From Bacillota bacterium (GTDB taxonomy: Bacteria > Bacillota > Clostridia > Oscillospirales > Oscillospiraceae): a stretch of DNA of 12,148 bases. A program made the translations under genes and the position numbers. Every line of letters begins with the position of its first letter. Positions within the stretch are counted from its first letter, which is position 1. A model generated the notes under the pieces. That model had not been told where the DNA came from. It made no database searches and saw only the letters and a program-made list of their open reading frames with translations. Below are positions 1 to 7,571 of this stretch, in pieces. Where the stretch lies: NCBI GenBank assembly GCA_009781925.1, contig WQUU01000145.1:1-12148 (forward strand), read 5' to 3'.

Positions 1-29
1 TTCCCCTTCAAGCACATTTTACCACAACG

Positions 30-46
30 CGGGGCTTCCCGCCCCG
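30..46 (+). terminator. GC-rich hairpin, possible terminator
   Basis: A six-base-pair stem CGGGGC/GCCCCG encloses a TTCCC loop and is followed on the plus strand by TTTT (47-50). The short T-run gives plus-strand polarity, which would serve a gene left of the window. On the minus strand the stem is followed by GCGTTGTGG, a poor U-tract, so it is only a weak candidate for ending the minus-strand operon. A second perfect hairpin (CGCCGC-CCT-GCGGCG) lies at 66-80. Confidence 0.35.
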
Positions 47-55
47 TTTTCATCC

Positions 56-160
56 CTATTTGTTCCGCCGCCCTGCGGCGAGATGGAGGTTAAAATGGAT
101 ATCCTCTTTTTCCAGGCCCTGCTCGGTGCCCTCCAACAGCGCCTCCCACATGTAATTCAT
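56..160 (-). pseudogene. 34-codon stub of a sixth operon gene
   Basis: The ATG at 160 overlaps the TGA of the 425-residue gene as ATGA, the same coupling used earlier in the operon, so the start looks genuine. The frame reads MNYMWEALLEGTEQGLEKED and ends at TAG (56-58) after 34 codons. The first 22 or so residues look like the amphipathic start of a normal protein, while the last dozen (NLHLAAGRRNK) look like unrelated sequence. Neither other frame continues, since both meet TAA within about 15 bases, so a simple frameshift does not rescue it. I infer a gene cut by deletion or rearrangement. A real 34-residue peptide is the alternative. I vaguely recall long baseplate-like proteins with similar N-termini in gut Clostridia, but this is memory only. 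Confidence 0.45.
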
Positions 161-1434
161 AGCAGCGTCCCCACGCAGTTATATTCCGAATAAACCAGTT
201 GCGCCTGGGATACCAGAAAGCTTACAAGATCGCGGCTCAGAAAATCATTTCGATTCTTTGCCCGAAATCCCAGCGCCAGCGTTCTTTGAAACTCCGGGTC
301 GCGTAGTTCATCCATGATGAAGGGGTTCATGCTATAGGTCTCGCCGGAAATCTTGTCGTTTACAAGATTCATCGACTCCGGCTCAACGGATTTCGCGGAC
401 TCAAAAGAGCTTAGCAGTTTGCGCAGTTCGGCCTTGGTTTTCACCTGCACGCCGGACGCCGCGGTCAAACGCGTGGAAAAACAATCGTCTTGTTTATTGG
501 AGAGAACAACGTAGGGATATGTGTCCACCGGTCTGTCTTGACGCCGGCGAATCCGAAGCATATCCCATGTAAGCCCTCGTTGAACGGGGGAAACCGCTAC
601 TACGATGCCCTCTTCACGTCGGCTGCTTTGAATGTACGCACTGTCGTAATCCACTAGGAATCCATTTTCCACGCTCAACTTGTTCGTGTGAAAGCGGTAT
701 TCATAGTTGACCTTGTCGAGCGCGGGCATAGGGAAATCATCTCCCTTTACCCGGTGCCTGTCAATGTTCCAGACCGGGATAAAATCTCGCTTAATGGCGT
801 CGCCGTATGGCAAAAAAGTAATATGAATCTGCTCTCCGCTGATTTCTTTATACGGTGGAATTGTAGGCAAATCAATGAGTGAAATATCAAAAAACTTGTT
901 CAAATAAGCGCAGTTGACCGTCGTCCATGGCACATTATTTTGAAGAAACATACCGTAAAGATTCGCTACCAGATCCATATAGCGTTTGGCGGGTTTCAGG
1001 CGGCATTTGAACGGATATTGCTCACCGCCGATACGAAATACACCGTCAAAAATCTGATGATCCAGATCAACCCGCCGGCATTTTAGGTAATCGGCCTCAT
1101 AAAACACCGTGCCGATGACCGGTTGCTCATTTTCAGCCAATGCGTCCGCCAATTTTCCAACATTGACATTTAGCGATTCGGATTCGCTCGGAATCATTGG
1201 GCTTAGGTAGGGATGTCCATTATCTACCTGGGTGCGCCGTAAGACTGTACTACATATGGTATAGGGTTCATAAACGAGCGGTAATTCCGCGCGCACTCGC
1301 TCTTCCAGCAGCGCATATTTTCGCTCAGTTTCAGTGTACAACTCCCAAAAGACATCGTTGAGCGCATCTTTCAGAATCGTTTTTTCGTCAAGATCACGTA
1401 TTCCATCCAGTGTCTTCGTGATAAAGTCCCGCAT
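157..1434 (-). CDS. 425-residue operon protein of unknown function
   Basis: An intact gene whose ATG at 1434 lies two bases after the stop of the FHA gene. AAAGGGGATT, inside the end of that gene, serves as ribosome binding site. The product has no signal peptide, membrane segment, nucleotide-binding motif or cysteine cluster that I can see. It begins with a charged helical stretch (about 1-50), followed by mixed alpha/beta sequence rich in aromatic and Asp/Arg residues, and ends in a helical segment (about 385-420). I do not recognise a catalytic motif. It resembles proteins of about 425 residues that I remember in gut Clostridia under the uninformative label normocyte-binding protein, near phage-tail-like genes; that link is unverified. 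Base composition is clearly lower in GC than the upstream operon genes: one 60-base line (181-240) counts 29 GC, against 37 in 2041-2100. Confidence 0.85.
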   Translation of the reverse strand: MRDFITKTLDGIRDLDEKTILKDALNDVFWELYTETERKYALLEERVRAELPLVYEPYTICSTVLRRTQVDNGHPYLSPMIPSESESLNVNVGKLADALAENEQPVIGTVFYEADYLKCRRVDLDHQIFDGVFRIGGEQYPFKCRLKPAKRYMDLVANLYGMFLQNNVPWTTVNCAYLNKFFDISLIDLPTIPPYKEISGEQIHITFLPYGDAIKRDFIPVWNIDRHRVKGDDFPMPALDKVNYEYRFHTNKLSVENGFLVDYDSAYIQSSRREEGIVVAVSPVQRGLTWDMLRIRRRQDRPVDTYPYVVLSNKQDDCFSTRLTAASGVQVKTKAELRKLLSSFESAKSVEPESMNLVNDKISGETYSMNPFIMDELRDPEFQRTLALGFRAKNRNDFLSRDLVSFLVSQAQLVYSEYNCVGTLL

Positions 1435-1436
1435 CT

Positions 1437-1931
1437 TTAATCCCCTTTATTCCAGTCAAATTCCTTCCCGCAAAACGGAAGAAACAGGAATTTGGAGTTC
1501 CCGACCTCAATTCTCATATAAGCGTCCAAATGTTTCGGTGCGTAAACCGCGGCCCCCTCCAGATATGCCAGCCCTTTCGACTCGCCGGGCAGCAATACGG
1601 TTCTAAGTGACTTTTCATCATACGCCAAAACCGCGTGCCTGTACCGATCCACCTTATCGTCACCTAAAATTTGTATATCCATGTCGTCCCCGGAACCCAA
1701 AAAATTCTTTCCTGGATGGATCAAATACGACCGCCCTTTATTGATCCCCTCAATACATACAAGCCAAGCACAGACATACTGACCCTCGGGGATTTTCAGC
1801 ATGGCCTCAATCTCTTCCGGCGTCTTGCCGTCCTCTTTGGCCTTCTTTGTCACCAAGCCACAAATGGGGCAGGTGTCGCCATACTTATCTTTATTATATT
1901 TGTGGTGGTTCGCGCACTCCCCCAACGGCAT
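1437..1931 (-). CDS. Zinc-ribbon plus FHA-domain protein
   Basis: The start is the ATG at 1931, preceded by GAGGGAGTG and 17 bases after the stop of the 254-residue gene. The same frame stays open to 2147, but that extension lies antiparallel-free inside the upstream gene and reads as low-complexity Arg/Gly/Ala sequence, so I rejected it. Of 164 residues, 6-24 hold C6, H9/H10 and a CPIC pair (C21, C24), a likely zinc knuckle. Residues about 57-153 fit an FHA beta-sandwich (WLVCIEGINKGRSYLIHPG, then MDIQILGDD, RHA, and a closing FLFLPFCG). FHA domains bind phosphothreonine, but the usual GR, SRxxH and N positions read GS (79-80), DRYRH (95-99) and E (near 125). Phosphopeptide binding may therefore be lost. 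Membership of the operon suggests a scaffold or signalling part of the same complex. Confidence 0.8.
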   Translation of the reverse strand: MPLGECANHHKYNKDKYGDTCPICGLVTKKAKEDGKTPEEIEAMLKIPEGQYVCAWLVCIEGINKGRSYLIHPGKNFLGSGDDMDIQILGDDKVDRYRHAVLAYDEKSLRTVLLPGESKGLAYLEGAAVYAPKHLDAYMRIEVGNSKFLFLPFCGKEFDWNKGD

Positions 1932-1948
1932 GACACTCACTCCCTCAT

Positions 1949-2713
1949 TTACGGCATCCAAATCCCGTCCGACAGCCCCTGCCCCCCCTGACGCGCCTCG
2001 CCCTTGATCTCGGCCAGCGCGTCGGCCAGGCGGGCGTGCAGCGCGTGGTTGTCGAACATCTCTCCGTCCAAGCTGTACCGCCGCCAGAGGTACAGCCGAA
2101 TGCTCTCCCGGCTCATGGCCCCGCTGTTCGCCAGACAGCTCGTACAAAACGCGATGTCCGGCGCTTCGTGCGCATAGGGGTACGCCTCCCGCGCGAAATA
2201 GCTCACGATCACCGGCATGAGGGTGTGTTCGCCGATGCCGGCGAAGGGCACATTGAACGGATTGACCGTATCGAACTCGGTCTCCATGTCCTGAAAATCC
2301 ACATACTTCGTGCGCAGCCGCGAGCCTCGTTTCAACTTAAACCGGCCCAACTCGATCTCGTTTGGCAGGACATTCGTGTTTTCGTCCAGCACGAGGCGGC
2401 CCTCATAGATGCTGAAATCCCGGCTTATTTTCTCGCCGCCGAATTGGATTTTCAGCACCGTCCACGCGTCGGTAGCCCGATACGGTACGCTGTCCGGCTT
2501 GTCCAACACGTAGACACGCCCGGCGAATCTCACCAGCCCACTGGATACGCCGATATTCATGTTCTGCTCAAACAGCTCACAACCGGCCAGTATGCCATCG
2601 CTATATCCGCTGTACCGCGCCGCTTGTTCACTGACGGCGAGATCGCGCATGGATTCCAGAATCTCTTTCCGCAGGGGCGCGGGGTTGAACAGCGGGATCT
2701 TGCACTCAAACAT
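1949..2713 (-). CDS. 254-residue tail/baseplate-like protein (putative)
   Basis: The ATG at 2713 is preceded by GAGGTAAG and lies 11 bases after the stop of the Hsp70-like gene. An N-terminal stretch (10-35, LRKEILESMRDLAV) is helical. Residues 38-92 are beta-rich with Gly turns (YSDGILAGCEL, GVSSGLVRFAGRVYVL, TVLKIQFGG), a pattern seen in N-terminal domains of phage tail-fibre or baseplate proteins. Residues about 118-152 are beta/charged and end in TEFDTVNPFNVPFAG; the C-terminal third is helical with a Cys pair (C190, C193). I recall similar proteins of about 250 residues in gut Clostridia, misleadingly labelled DNA and RNA helicase; no helicase motif is present here. The structural role is inferred from this pattern and from the operon, and is not proven. 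Confidence 0.6.
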   Translation of the reverse strand: MFECKIPLFNPAPLRKEILESMRDLAVSEQAARYSGYSDGILAGCELFEQNMNIGVSSGLVRFAGRVYVLDKPDSVPYRATDAWTVLKIQFGGEKISRDFSIYEGRLVLDENTNVLPNEIELGRFKLKRGSRLRTKYVDFQDMETEFDTVNPFNVPFAGIGEHTLMPVIVSYFAREAYPYAHEAPDIAFCTSCLANSGAMSRESIRLYLWRRYSLDGEMFDNHALHARLADALAEIKGEARQGGQGLSDGIWMP

Positions 2714-2724
2714 AAAGACTTACC

Positions 2725-5319
2725 TCAATGTAAACCGTCAAAATAGTTGACCATCCAGCTCTCATTTTCAAACGAATGCAATTGCTGCGGCCCTAGCTGT
2801 AACTCCTCATTCCTCCGCGCGATGGGCAGCAGCGAGAAGCCCCACTGCCCCTCGTCAACCCACACAAAATAGCACACCTCGCCGTTTTCGATCACGTCCA
2901 CATTGGCCTGTGGAACGTGCTCACCATAGAGCCTCTCGATCTCCTCGTAGGTCACCCGCCTAAAGTTTGCCGGGTCGCAGGAGATGAGGAACTTATACTT
3001 CTCCTTGTCATGGGCGTCGCTGAGCGTAAACTCCACCTCACTGGCGGCAATGTTCCGGGACACATTGCCGGACAAGCGCTCCCGGTCGAGGGAGTGGATC
3101 AGCTTGACAAACTCCCCCCGGTGCGTGTACGCCGACAGCACATAGGGGATCGCGGGGCGGCCGTAGTGGATATTCACTTTGGCCAGACCCAAGGTTTTAT
3201 CCCGCAGATAGCGGATCGCCCCATCCAGACAGGTCAGCTTGAGCCGGTAATTGTCGGCCTGAGGCCCCTGCTCCTGCCGAATCAGCGTGCCCGGCACGTA
3301 CTCCTTTACCGCGTCCCGGAACAGCCCGATCTTGCAGCTCTGTCCGGTCAGCTTGATGATCCTGTACGCTCCCAGCTGATTCTTCTCGTAGAGCCGCCCG
3401 ATGAACCGGCGGACAATATCATAGATATCCGCCTGAAAGACGGACTGCACCTGCTGGGCATTGATACCGACGACCGGCATGTGCTTGCGCACTTTCAGCT
3501 CACCTTGTGTTTTTGCGGATAGTTTCCAGCGCTGGGCCTCGATATACACCGTGTCCGGCTGCGGCGCCGTCTTCTCTGATGAGACGACGATCCGCAGAAT
3601 CTGCGCGTTGGCAAAGAACGCTTTTTTCACGCGTTCCGCCAGCATGAACAGGTAGTGGAAGTTGTTATATACCTTGTAATACTCGTCCCGCCCGCTGTAC
3701 TCGTATTCCCGATACCGCGTCGGGATCACGGCCTCCGCCTGTTTGTACGCTTCTTCGATCTCCCGATAGATCGCGTCGCGGCCCACATCATCGACGGCTC
3801 GGTACTGATCGAAGTCGAACGCGGCGCACAGCTCGGTGAGACTCTTGCCAAAGCCGGTAATCTGCCTGGCGGCGTCTATTTTAAGCAACTGCATGATGCG
3901 GAAAGTCAGGTTGTTGCCGCCGAAATTGGTATCCCCATTCTCATAGGCGGTTTTAATGTCGATCTCAAAGGCCGCGCGGCCCGTGCGGATACGAAAGGAC
4001 GCCGAGGACTGGTCGGTCGTGCCGCCGCCGCAGTCCATGATCAAGGCATGGCTCTCGGCGTTTTCCCGATAGGCCTTTTTGTCGATCTGCATCCCGATGA
4101 TGCTGTAGAGCACAGCGATGCCCTCGTCGAACATCTCGCTCTCCATCAGGTCATACTCGGTGTACAGTTCACGATAAAGCGAGATAAACCGCTCCCGCTG
4201 CTTGACGGGATAGGAGAGGAATAACTTGCGGAATCTGCACTTAAACTGCTGCTCGGCGCAAGCGATGATACGATCTAAATAGGCCTTGATGATCTTTTTC
4301 CGGGATATGGTCAGCTGGTGGCCGTCGCTGTCCGTGATCGTCTCAAACTCCTCATAGGACGCCGCCCAGCGTTTGATGTCATAGAACACACAGACGCCCT
4401 GGCCGAGATAGCCTTGGGCCGTCATGCCGTCCGCGTCAAAGCCGAAACGCCAGGTCACGTGCTCGCCCTCAATCCGCTCCACGCCGATCACGGTGGGCAG
4501 GATCGGCGCGACCGCGCCCTCAGGCGAGAGAAATTGGAGGTAGTTGATGTTGTCGGTCTTGAGCAGGCCGGGCTTGATGTATCGCTCAATTTTCTCGTAG
4601 AACAGGCGGCTGAGATAGATGCCCGCCGCCGTGTTGGAGGTGCCAAAGTCGATGGCCAGCGGCATGGCCGCGTCTTCCAACACGCAAACCTGGTAGGCCA
4701 GCAGGGGGATGACATACGCCTGCGCCTCGGAGGGCAGCTCGGCGGTTCCGTGATACGCCCCGGTCAGCAGATCCGAAAACTTCTGCGGGCAGAGCAGGAG
4801 CCGGTAATCCTGGGCGCTGGCTGAGCCGCAGGGAAACTCAGCTAGGCGGGTCAAAAACAGGTCGTCCTCTTGGCCAGGAAAGCTCAGCAGACGGAGCACC
4901 GCGCAGATCCCACCGTTTTTGTCCAGCACAAACGCGTTCACGCCGTCCAGCTCCGCCTGATAGCTCACCCGGTAGTCGTCAAAAAAGCCGGTGTCCAGCT
5001 CTTGGAACACGGACAGCTTGGAGGGCAGCCGCAGCCGGTTGTAGGGCAACTCGATCAGACGCACGCGCTTCAAGGCCGCCTGCAACCGCTCCATCTTCGC
5101 TGGGTCATAGCCGCTCAGCAACAGCCGTTCCCGTGTGCCGCGGAAGGTCATAATGATCTGGATGAGCTCCTCCCGGTCTAGCTGATCATTAGCGGCGTTG
5201 ACGAGGCCCTCGACCTCACAGATGTCCCGGAGCTGCAGCAGCGTCATCCTGCGCAGGGCCTCGATGCGATAGCTGGCGTTGCGTGTCCTCTTGTTTTGCG
5301 GCTCAAAGGTGTATTTCAT
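2725..5319 (-). CDS. Hsp70/actin-fold ATPase with extra N- and C-terminal domains
   Basis: The ATG at 5319 overlaps the TGA of the PP2C-like gene as ATGA, implying translational coupling. The 864-residue product carries the three ATP motifs of the Hsp70/actin superfamily: phosphate-1 DFGTSNTAAG (224-233), phosphate-2 MDCGGGTTD (428-436) and an adenosine motif around KLTGQSCKIGLFRDAVKE (656-673); NFGGNNL (465-471) matches the conserved Gly-Gly segment of Hsp70s. The ATPase core therefore spans about 220-680. About 218 residues precede it, including a SAP-like helical pair (25-60, LLQLRDICEVEGLV), and about 185 beta-rich residues follow it. The tail does not look like the usual peptide-binding domain of DnaK. 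There is no signal or membrane segment, so it is cytoplasmic. A likely role is ATP-dependent assembly or switching of the complex encoded by the operon; it is not housekeeping DnaK. Confidence 0.85.
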   Translation of the reverse strand: MKYTFEPQNKRTRNASYRIEALRRMTLLQLRDICEVEGLVNAANDQLDREELIQIIMTFRGTRERLLLSGYDPAKMERLQAALKRVRLIELPYNRLRLPSKLSVFQELDTGFFDDYRVSYQAELDGVNAFVLDKNGGICAVLRLLSFPGQEDDLFLTRLAEFPCGSASAQDYRLLLCPQKFSDLLTGAYHGTAELPSEAQAYVIPLLAYQVCVLEDAAMPLAIDFGTSNTAAGIYLSRLFYEKIERYIKPGLLKTDNINYLQFLSPEGAVAPILPTVIGVERIEGEHVTWRFGFDADGMTAQGYLGQGVCVFYDIKRWAASYEEFETITDSDGHQLTISRKKIIKAYLDRIIACAEQQFKCRFRKLFLSYPVKQRERFISLYRELYTEYDLMESEMFDEGIAVLYSIIGMQIDKKAYRENAESHALIMDCGGGTTDQSSASFRIRTGRAAFEIDIKTAYENGDTNFGGNNLTFRIMQLLKIDAARQITGFGKSLTELCAAFDFDQYRAVDDVGRDAIYREIEEAYKQAEAVIPTRYREYEYSGRDEYYKVYNNFHYLFMLAERVKKAFFANAQILRIVVSSEKTAPQPDTVYIEAQRWKLSAKTQGELKVRKHMPVVGINAQQVQSVFQADIYDIVRRFIGRLYEKNQLGAYRIIKLTGQSCKIGLFRDAVKEYVPGTLIRQEQGPQADNYRLKLTCLDGAIRYLRDKTLGLAKVNIHYGRPAIPYVLSAYTHRGEFVKLIHSLDRERLSGNVSRNIAASEVEFTLSDAHDKEKYKFLISCDPANFRRVTYEEIERLYGEHVPQANVDVIENGEVCYFVWVDEGQWGFSLLPIARRNEELQLGPQQLHSFENESWMVNYFDGLH

Positions 5320-7214
5320 TGGCCCGGATCCCCCTCGGTTGGCGTTGGCGACGGCACATCAGCAGTAACAGTCTGATCCGGTGACGGCGATGGGGATGGT
5401 GAATCGCTCGGACTCGGGCTGGGACTCGGACTCGGGGTAACCGCATTTATTTTGCTGTCGCACAGGTCGATCTTGGCCATCACGTTCGCCAGCGATACGC
5501 TGTCCTGGAGCTGGGAATAGATATTCCGTGCCAGAATATACTTCACCTTGGCGTCCACGTAGTTACCCGCGTCGTAGAGCTTGTCCCCGTCAGAGACATA
5601 CTTGGCGGCGGTCTGTGACTGCGCGTCGTGCTGCGCCTGGGCGTCGGCGAGCGTTTGCAATTTCCCGTTGATCCGGTCTACAGATTTGCTGTCGGACAGG
5701 GCCTTGAACCGATCCAGCGCGATCTGGTAATACAGCTTCGCGCCGGTCAGATCGCCTTTTTGAAACGCGGTATCGCCAGCGGCCTCCATATCGGCGGCGG
5801 CCTGCATATCCGCCGTTTTCTGCGCGTCCGCGGCCTGTTGTTTCGCGTCCGCGGCCTGCTGCTGGGTATTCGCGCGATCCTGCGCGGCGTACAGGCTCTG
5901 CAGCGCGGCAGCCGCCTGGGTGCGCCCGTCAACGTCGTTGATGCCAGTAGCCAACTGCTGGGCCAGTAAATATTTGTTCTCCGCCCCGGTGTAATCCCCG
6001 CCCGCCTGCAAGGTGTCGCCCTGGGCGATCAGATCCCGCACGTTGAGATAGTTCCCAACCAGCGTCATTCTGTTTTGAATGTAACTCTGTCCCGCGTTGT
6101 CCGTAAAGCGAGATCGGTCCAGCGCCGTCTGGTAGGCCATCTGTGCCCCGGCATAATCGCCGGAGGTGAACAGCTTGTCCGCGTTGGTGACGGCGTCCAC
6201 AAGCATCTGCCAGTTGCCGATCTTTGTCTGGGACGCCTTGTCCCCCAGTTTATTCGCTAGGGCGATGGCGGAAGCCAGATCGTCACTGGCTTTCGGGTAA
6301 TTGTTGTCCCCGACATACTCCACCGCGCTCAAATAATTCGCGTTCATCTCCCGGCGCTGACTGACTCTGTTATTATGTATGATGAGCAGAACGATGAGCA
6401 GCGCGATGAGCACAATTGCCACTGGAATGGCAATCATCAGAATTTTCTTAAGCTTTTTCCCCTTGTTGGGGTCGATGAAAATCTTGTCTACGAAGACCAC
6501 GGCGGCGGTATAGTTGTCCATCTCATTGGGCGCAGGGTCAAGCATCAGGCGCTCCAGCCCCTCCACCGCCAGCCTTGGATCATTTTCCGCGCTGTCCAGC
6601 GCCGCCCGGATGTCCCCGGCGTCGCAGCACTCCCAGACCCCGCGGGTGAGCAGGGCAAAGATGTCGCCGTCTTTGAGTTTGATCTTTTTGGAGACCTCCG
6701 GCGTCACTCTCCCCGGCTGGCCGGCAAAAAGGTAGAGATTGTTGCGCTCCTGATGCCGGGCGATCCGATCAACGGGCAGTTGGCCCCGGCTCGTCATCTC
6801 CTGAGACAGGGAATGATCCAGGCTCTCGTGCAACAGCCGCCCCGCCCGGTACAGGTAAAAGCGCGTGTTGCCCGCCCAAGCGTAGCGTACCGCTTGGTAG
6901 TTCGTCACCACGACCGTGATCGACGCCTGCATGCTCACACGCCGGGAATTGCGCCGCAGAGCCGCATGTGCGGCCCGCACATAGCGATTTAAAGCATTTT
7001 TACTCATAGACGGGTGCTCGTGAAAGGCGGCGATGGCCGCCTGCACGGCGACCCGCGCGCTGGCGGACTCAATCTCACCGGGTTCCAGGCCATCCGCGGC
7101 CACATAGCAGGCGAATTTGTCCAACTCCGCCGAGCCGTAGTAGTCGTTATTAAACAGCTTGCTACCCTCAAAAGAGGCAAAAGCCGCGTTAAATTTGGAA
7201 TTCTCTCTGCGCAT
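5316..7214 (-). CDS. PP2C-like membrane protein with extracellular TPR-type repeats
   Basis: First gene of the operon: ATG at 7214, GGAGG 13 bases upstream. The product has 632 residues. Residues 1-243 follow the PP2C (PPM) fold order: NNDY (22-25), AADG (39-42) and DNYTAAVVFV (233-242). The usual SDG metal-binding motif reads TRG (190-192), so one metal-ligand Asp is replaced by Arg and catalytic activity is doubtful. A strongly basic stretch (KGKKLKK, 251-257) precedes one membrane segment (about 258-279), giving a cytoplasmic N-terminus and an outside C-terminus. Outside are five TPR-like units, each beginning G-D/N-x-x-x-A (about 302, 352, 406, 487 and 550), with an Ala/Gln-rich coiled stretch at 445-475. 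A Ser-Pro tail (594-612) could cross the cell wall. I infer a transmembrane sensor or anchor controlling the rest of the operon. Confidence 0.85.
   Translation of the reverse strand: MRRENSKFNAAFASFEGSKLFNNDYYGSAELDKFACYVAADGLEPGEIESASARVAVQAAIAAFHEHPSMSKNALNRYVRAAHAALRRNSRRVSMQASITVVVTNYQAVRYAWAGNTRFYLYRAGRLLHESLDHSLSQEMTSRGQLPVDRIARHQERNNLYLFAGQPGRVTPEVSKKIKLKDGDIFALLTRGVWECCDAGDIRAALDSAENDPRLAVEGLERLMLDPAPNEMDNYTAAVVFVDKIFIDPNKGKKLKKILMIAIPVAIVLIALLIVLLIIHNNRVSQRREMNANYLSAVEYVGDNNYPKASDDLASAIALANKLGDKASQTKIGNWQMLVDAVTNADKLFTSGDYAGAQMAYQTALDRSRFTDNAGQSYIQNRMTLVGNYLNVRDLIAQGDTLQAGGDYTGAENKYLLAQQLATGINDVDGRTQAAAALQSLYAAQDRANTQQQAADAKQQAADAQKTADMQAAADMEAAGDTAFQKGDLTGAKLYYQIALDRFKALSDSKSVDRINGKLQTLADAQAQHDAQSQTAAKYVSDGDKLYDAGNYVDAKVKYILARNIYSQLQDSVSLANVMAKIDLCDSKINAVTPSPSPSPSPSDSPSPSPSPDQTVTADVPSPTPTEGDPGQ
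5379..5435 (-). repeat. Ser-Pro coding repeat
   Basis: Short GGACTCGG-type units on the plus strand encode alternating Ser and Pro (residues 594-612 of the PP2C-like protein), broken once by Asp. Such tails are typical of extended wall-spanning linkers, and the repeat could change length by slippage. Confidence 0.7.
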
Positions 7215-7267
7215 GGGCTCGGCTTTCCCTCCTTCTCTATGTATTACGGCTTATCCACGAACACTTT

Positions 7268-7327
7268 TCAAGCGTTATTTGGTGTGTTGCCAGTATTTTC
7301 CCAATCATTTCAGGACTTATAAAGGGA
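7268..7327. repeat. Diverged direct repeat, copy A
   Basis: Sixty bases matching 7457-7516 at 50 of 60 positions by hand alignment, with the first 16 bases (TCAAGCGTTATTTGGT) identical. Both copies encode the same transposase segment in the same minus-strand frame (ISPEMIGKILATHQITLE here). Confidence 0.85.
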
Positions 7328-7456
7328 AGAATTCCACGCTCAATCACTGCTTCAGCTAGAAGCTGCATCGTACATGTGTCATGAGAGTCGGATAATGTGT
7401 TATAAACAAGGGCAACAATCCGTGCTTCTTGGTCTTTCGTGATAGATGGCTGCTGC

Positions 7457-7516
7457 TCAAGCGTTATTTGGTACTTTTCCAGTATTTCCTCAATCGTATC
7501 AGGACTTATATAAGGA
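7457..7516. repeat. Diverged direct repeat, copy B
   Basis: Partner of 7268-7327, encoding ISPDTIEEILEKYQITLE. Two copies of one transposase segment 189 bases apart suggest two fused IS fragments or an old internal duplication. Confidence 0.85.
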
Positions 7517-7571
7517 ACCCCTACTTCCCGGAAGGGTGATCGGGGCTGACAAATGAATTCGGGCGATTAAG

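Larger units (their letters stand above)
7237..7566 (-). pseudogene. IS630-type transposase remnant
   Basis: A stop-free frame of 109 codons runs between TAA (7567-7569) and TAG (7237-7239), with no upstream ATG, GTG or TTG start in frame. Its second half reads ARIVALVYNTL, then MQLLAEAVIERGILPFISPE, MIGKILATHQITLEK and SWIS. This matches the order I know from the second helix-turn-helix region of IS630-family transposases (leucine-rich helix, ISxxTVxxIL helix, KPW...SWI). The first half carries a second copy of the ISPxxIxxIL segment. No DDE catalytic region is present. It ends 22 bases before the start of the PP2C-like gene, so the operon's present promoter must lie in or next to this remnant. 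TTGAGC-16-TATAAG inside it is a weak candidate. Confidence 0.6.

Noticed and set aside
1932..2147. N-terminal extension of the FHA protein to 2147
   Set aside because: It lies in another frame of the upstream gene and reads as Arg/Gly/Ala low complexity. The ATG at 1931 has a good ribosome binding site and gives a sensible zinc-ribbon start.
2036..2746. Long plus-strand open frame (236 codons) opposite the 254-residue gene
   Set aside because: It mirrors GC-rich codons of the minus-strand gene, has His/Arg/Val-rich nonsense composition and no ribosome binding site. Similar plus-strand frames opposite the Hsp70-like and PP2C-like genes (for example 2917-3522, 3655-4224, 4318-4824 and 6375-6992) were rejected for the same reason.
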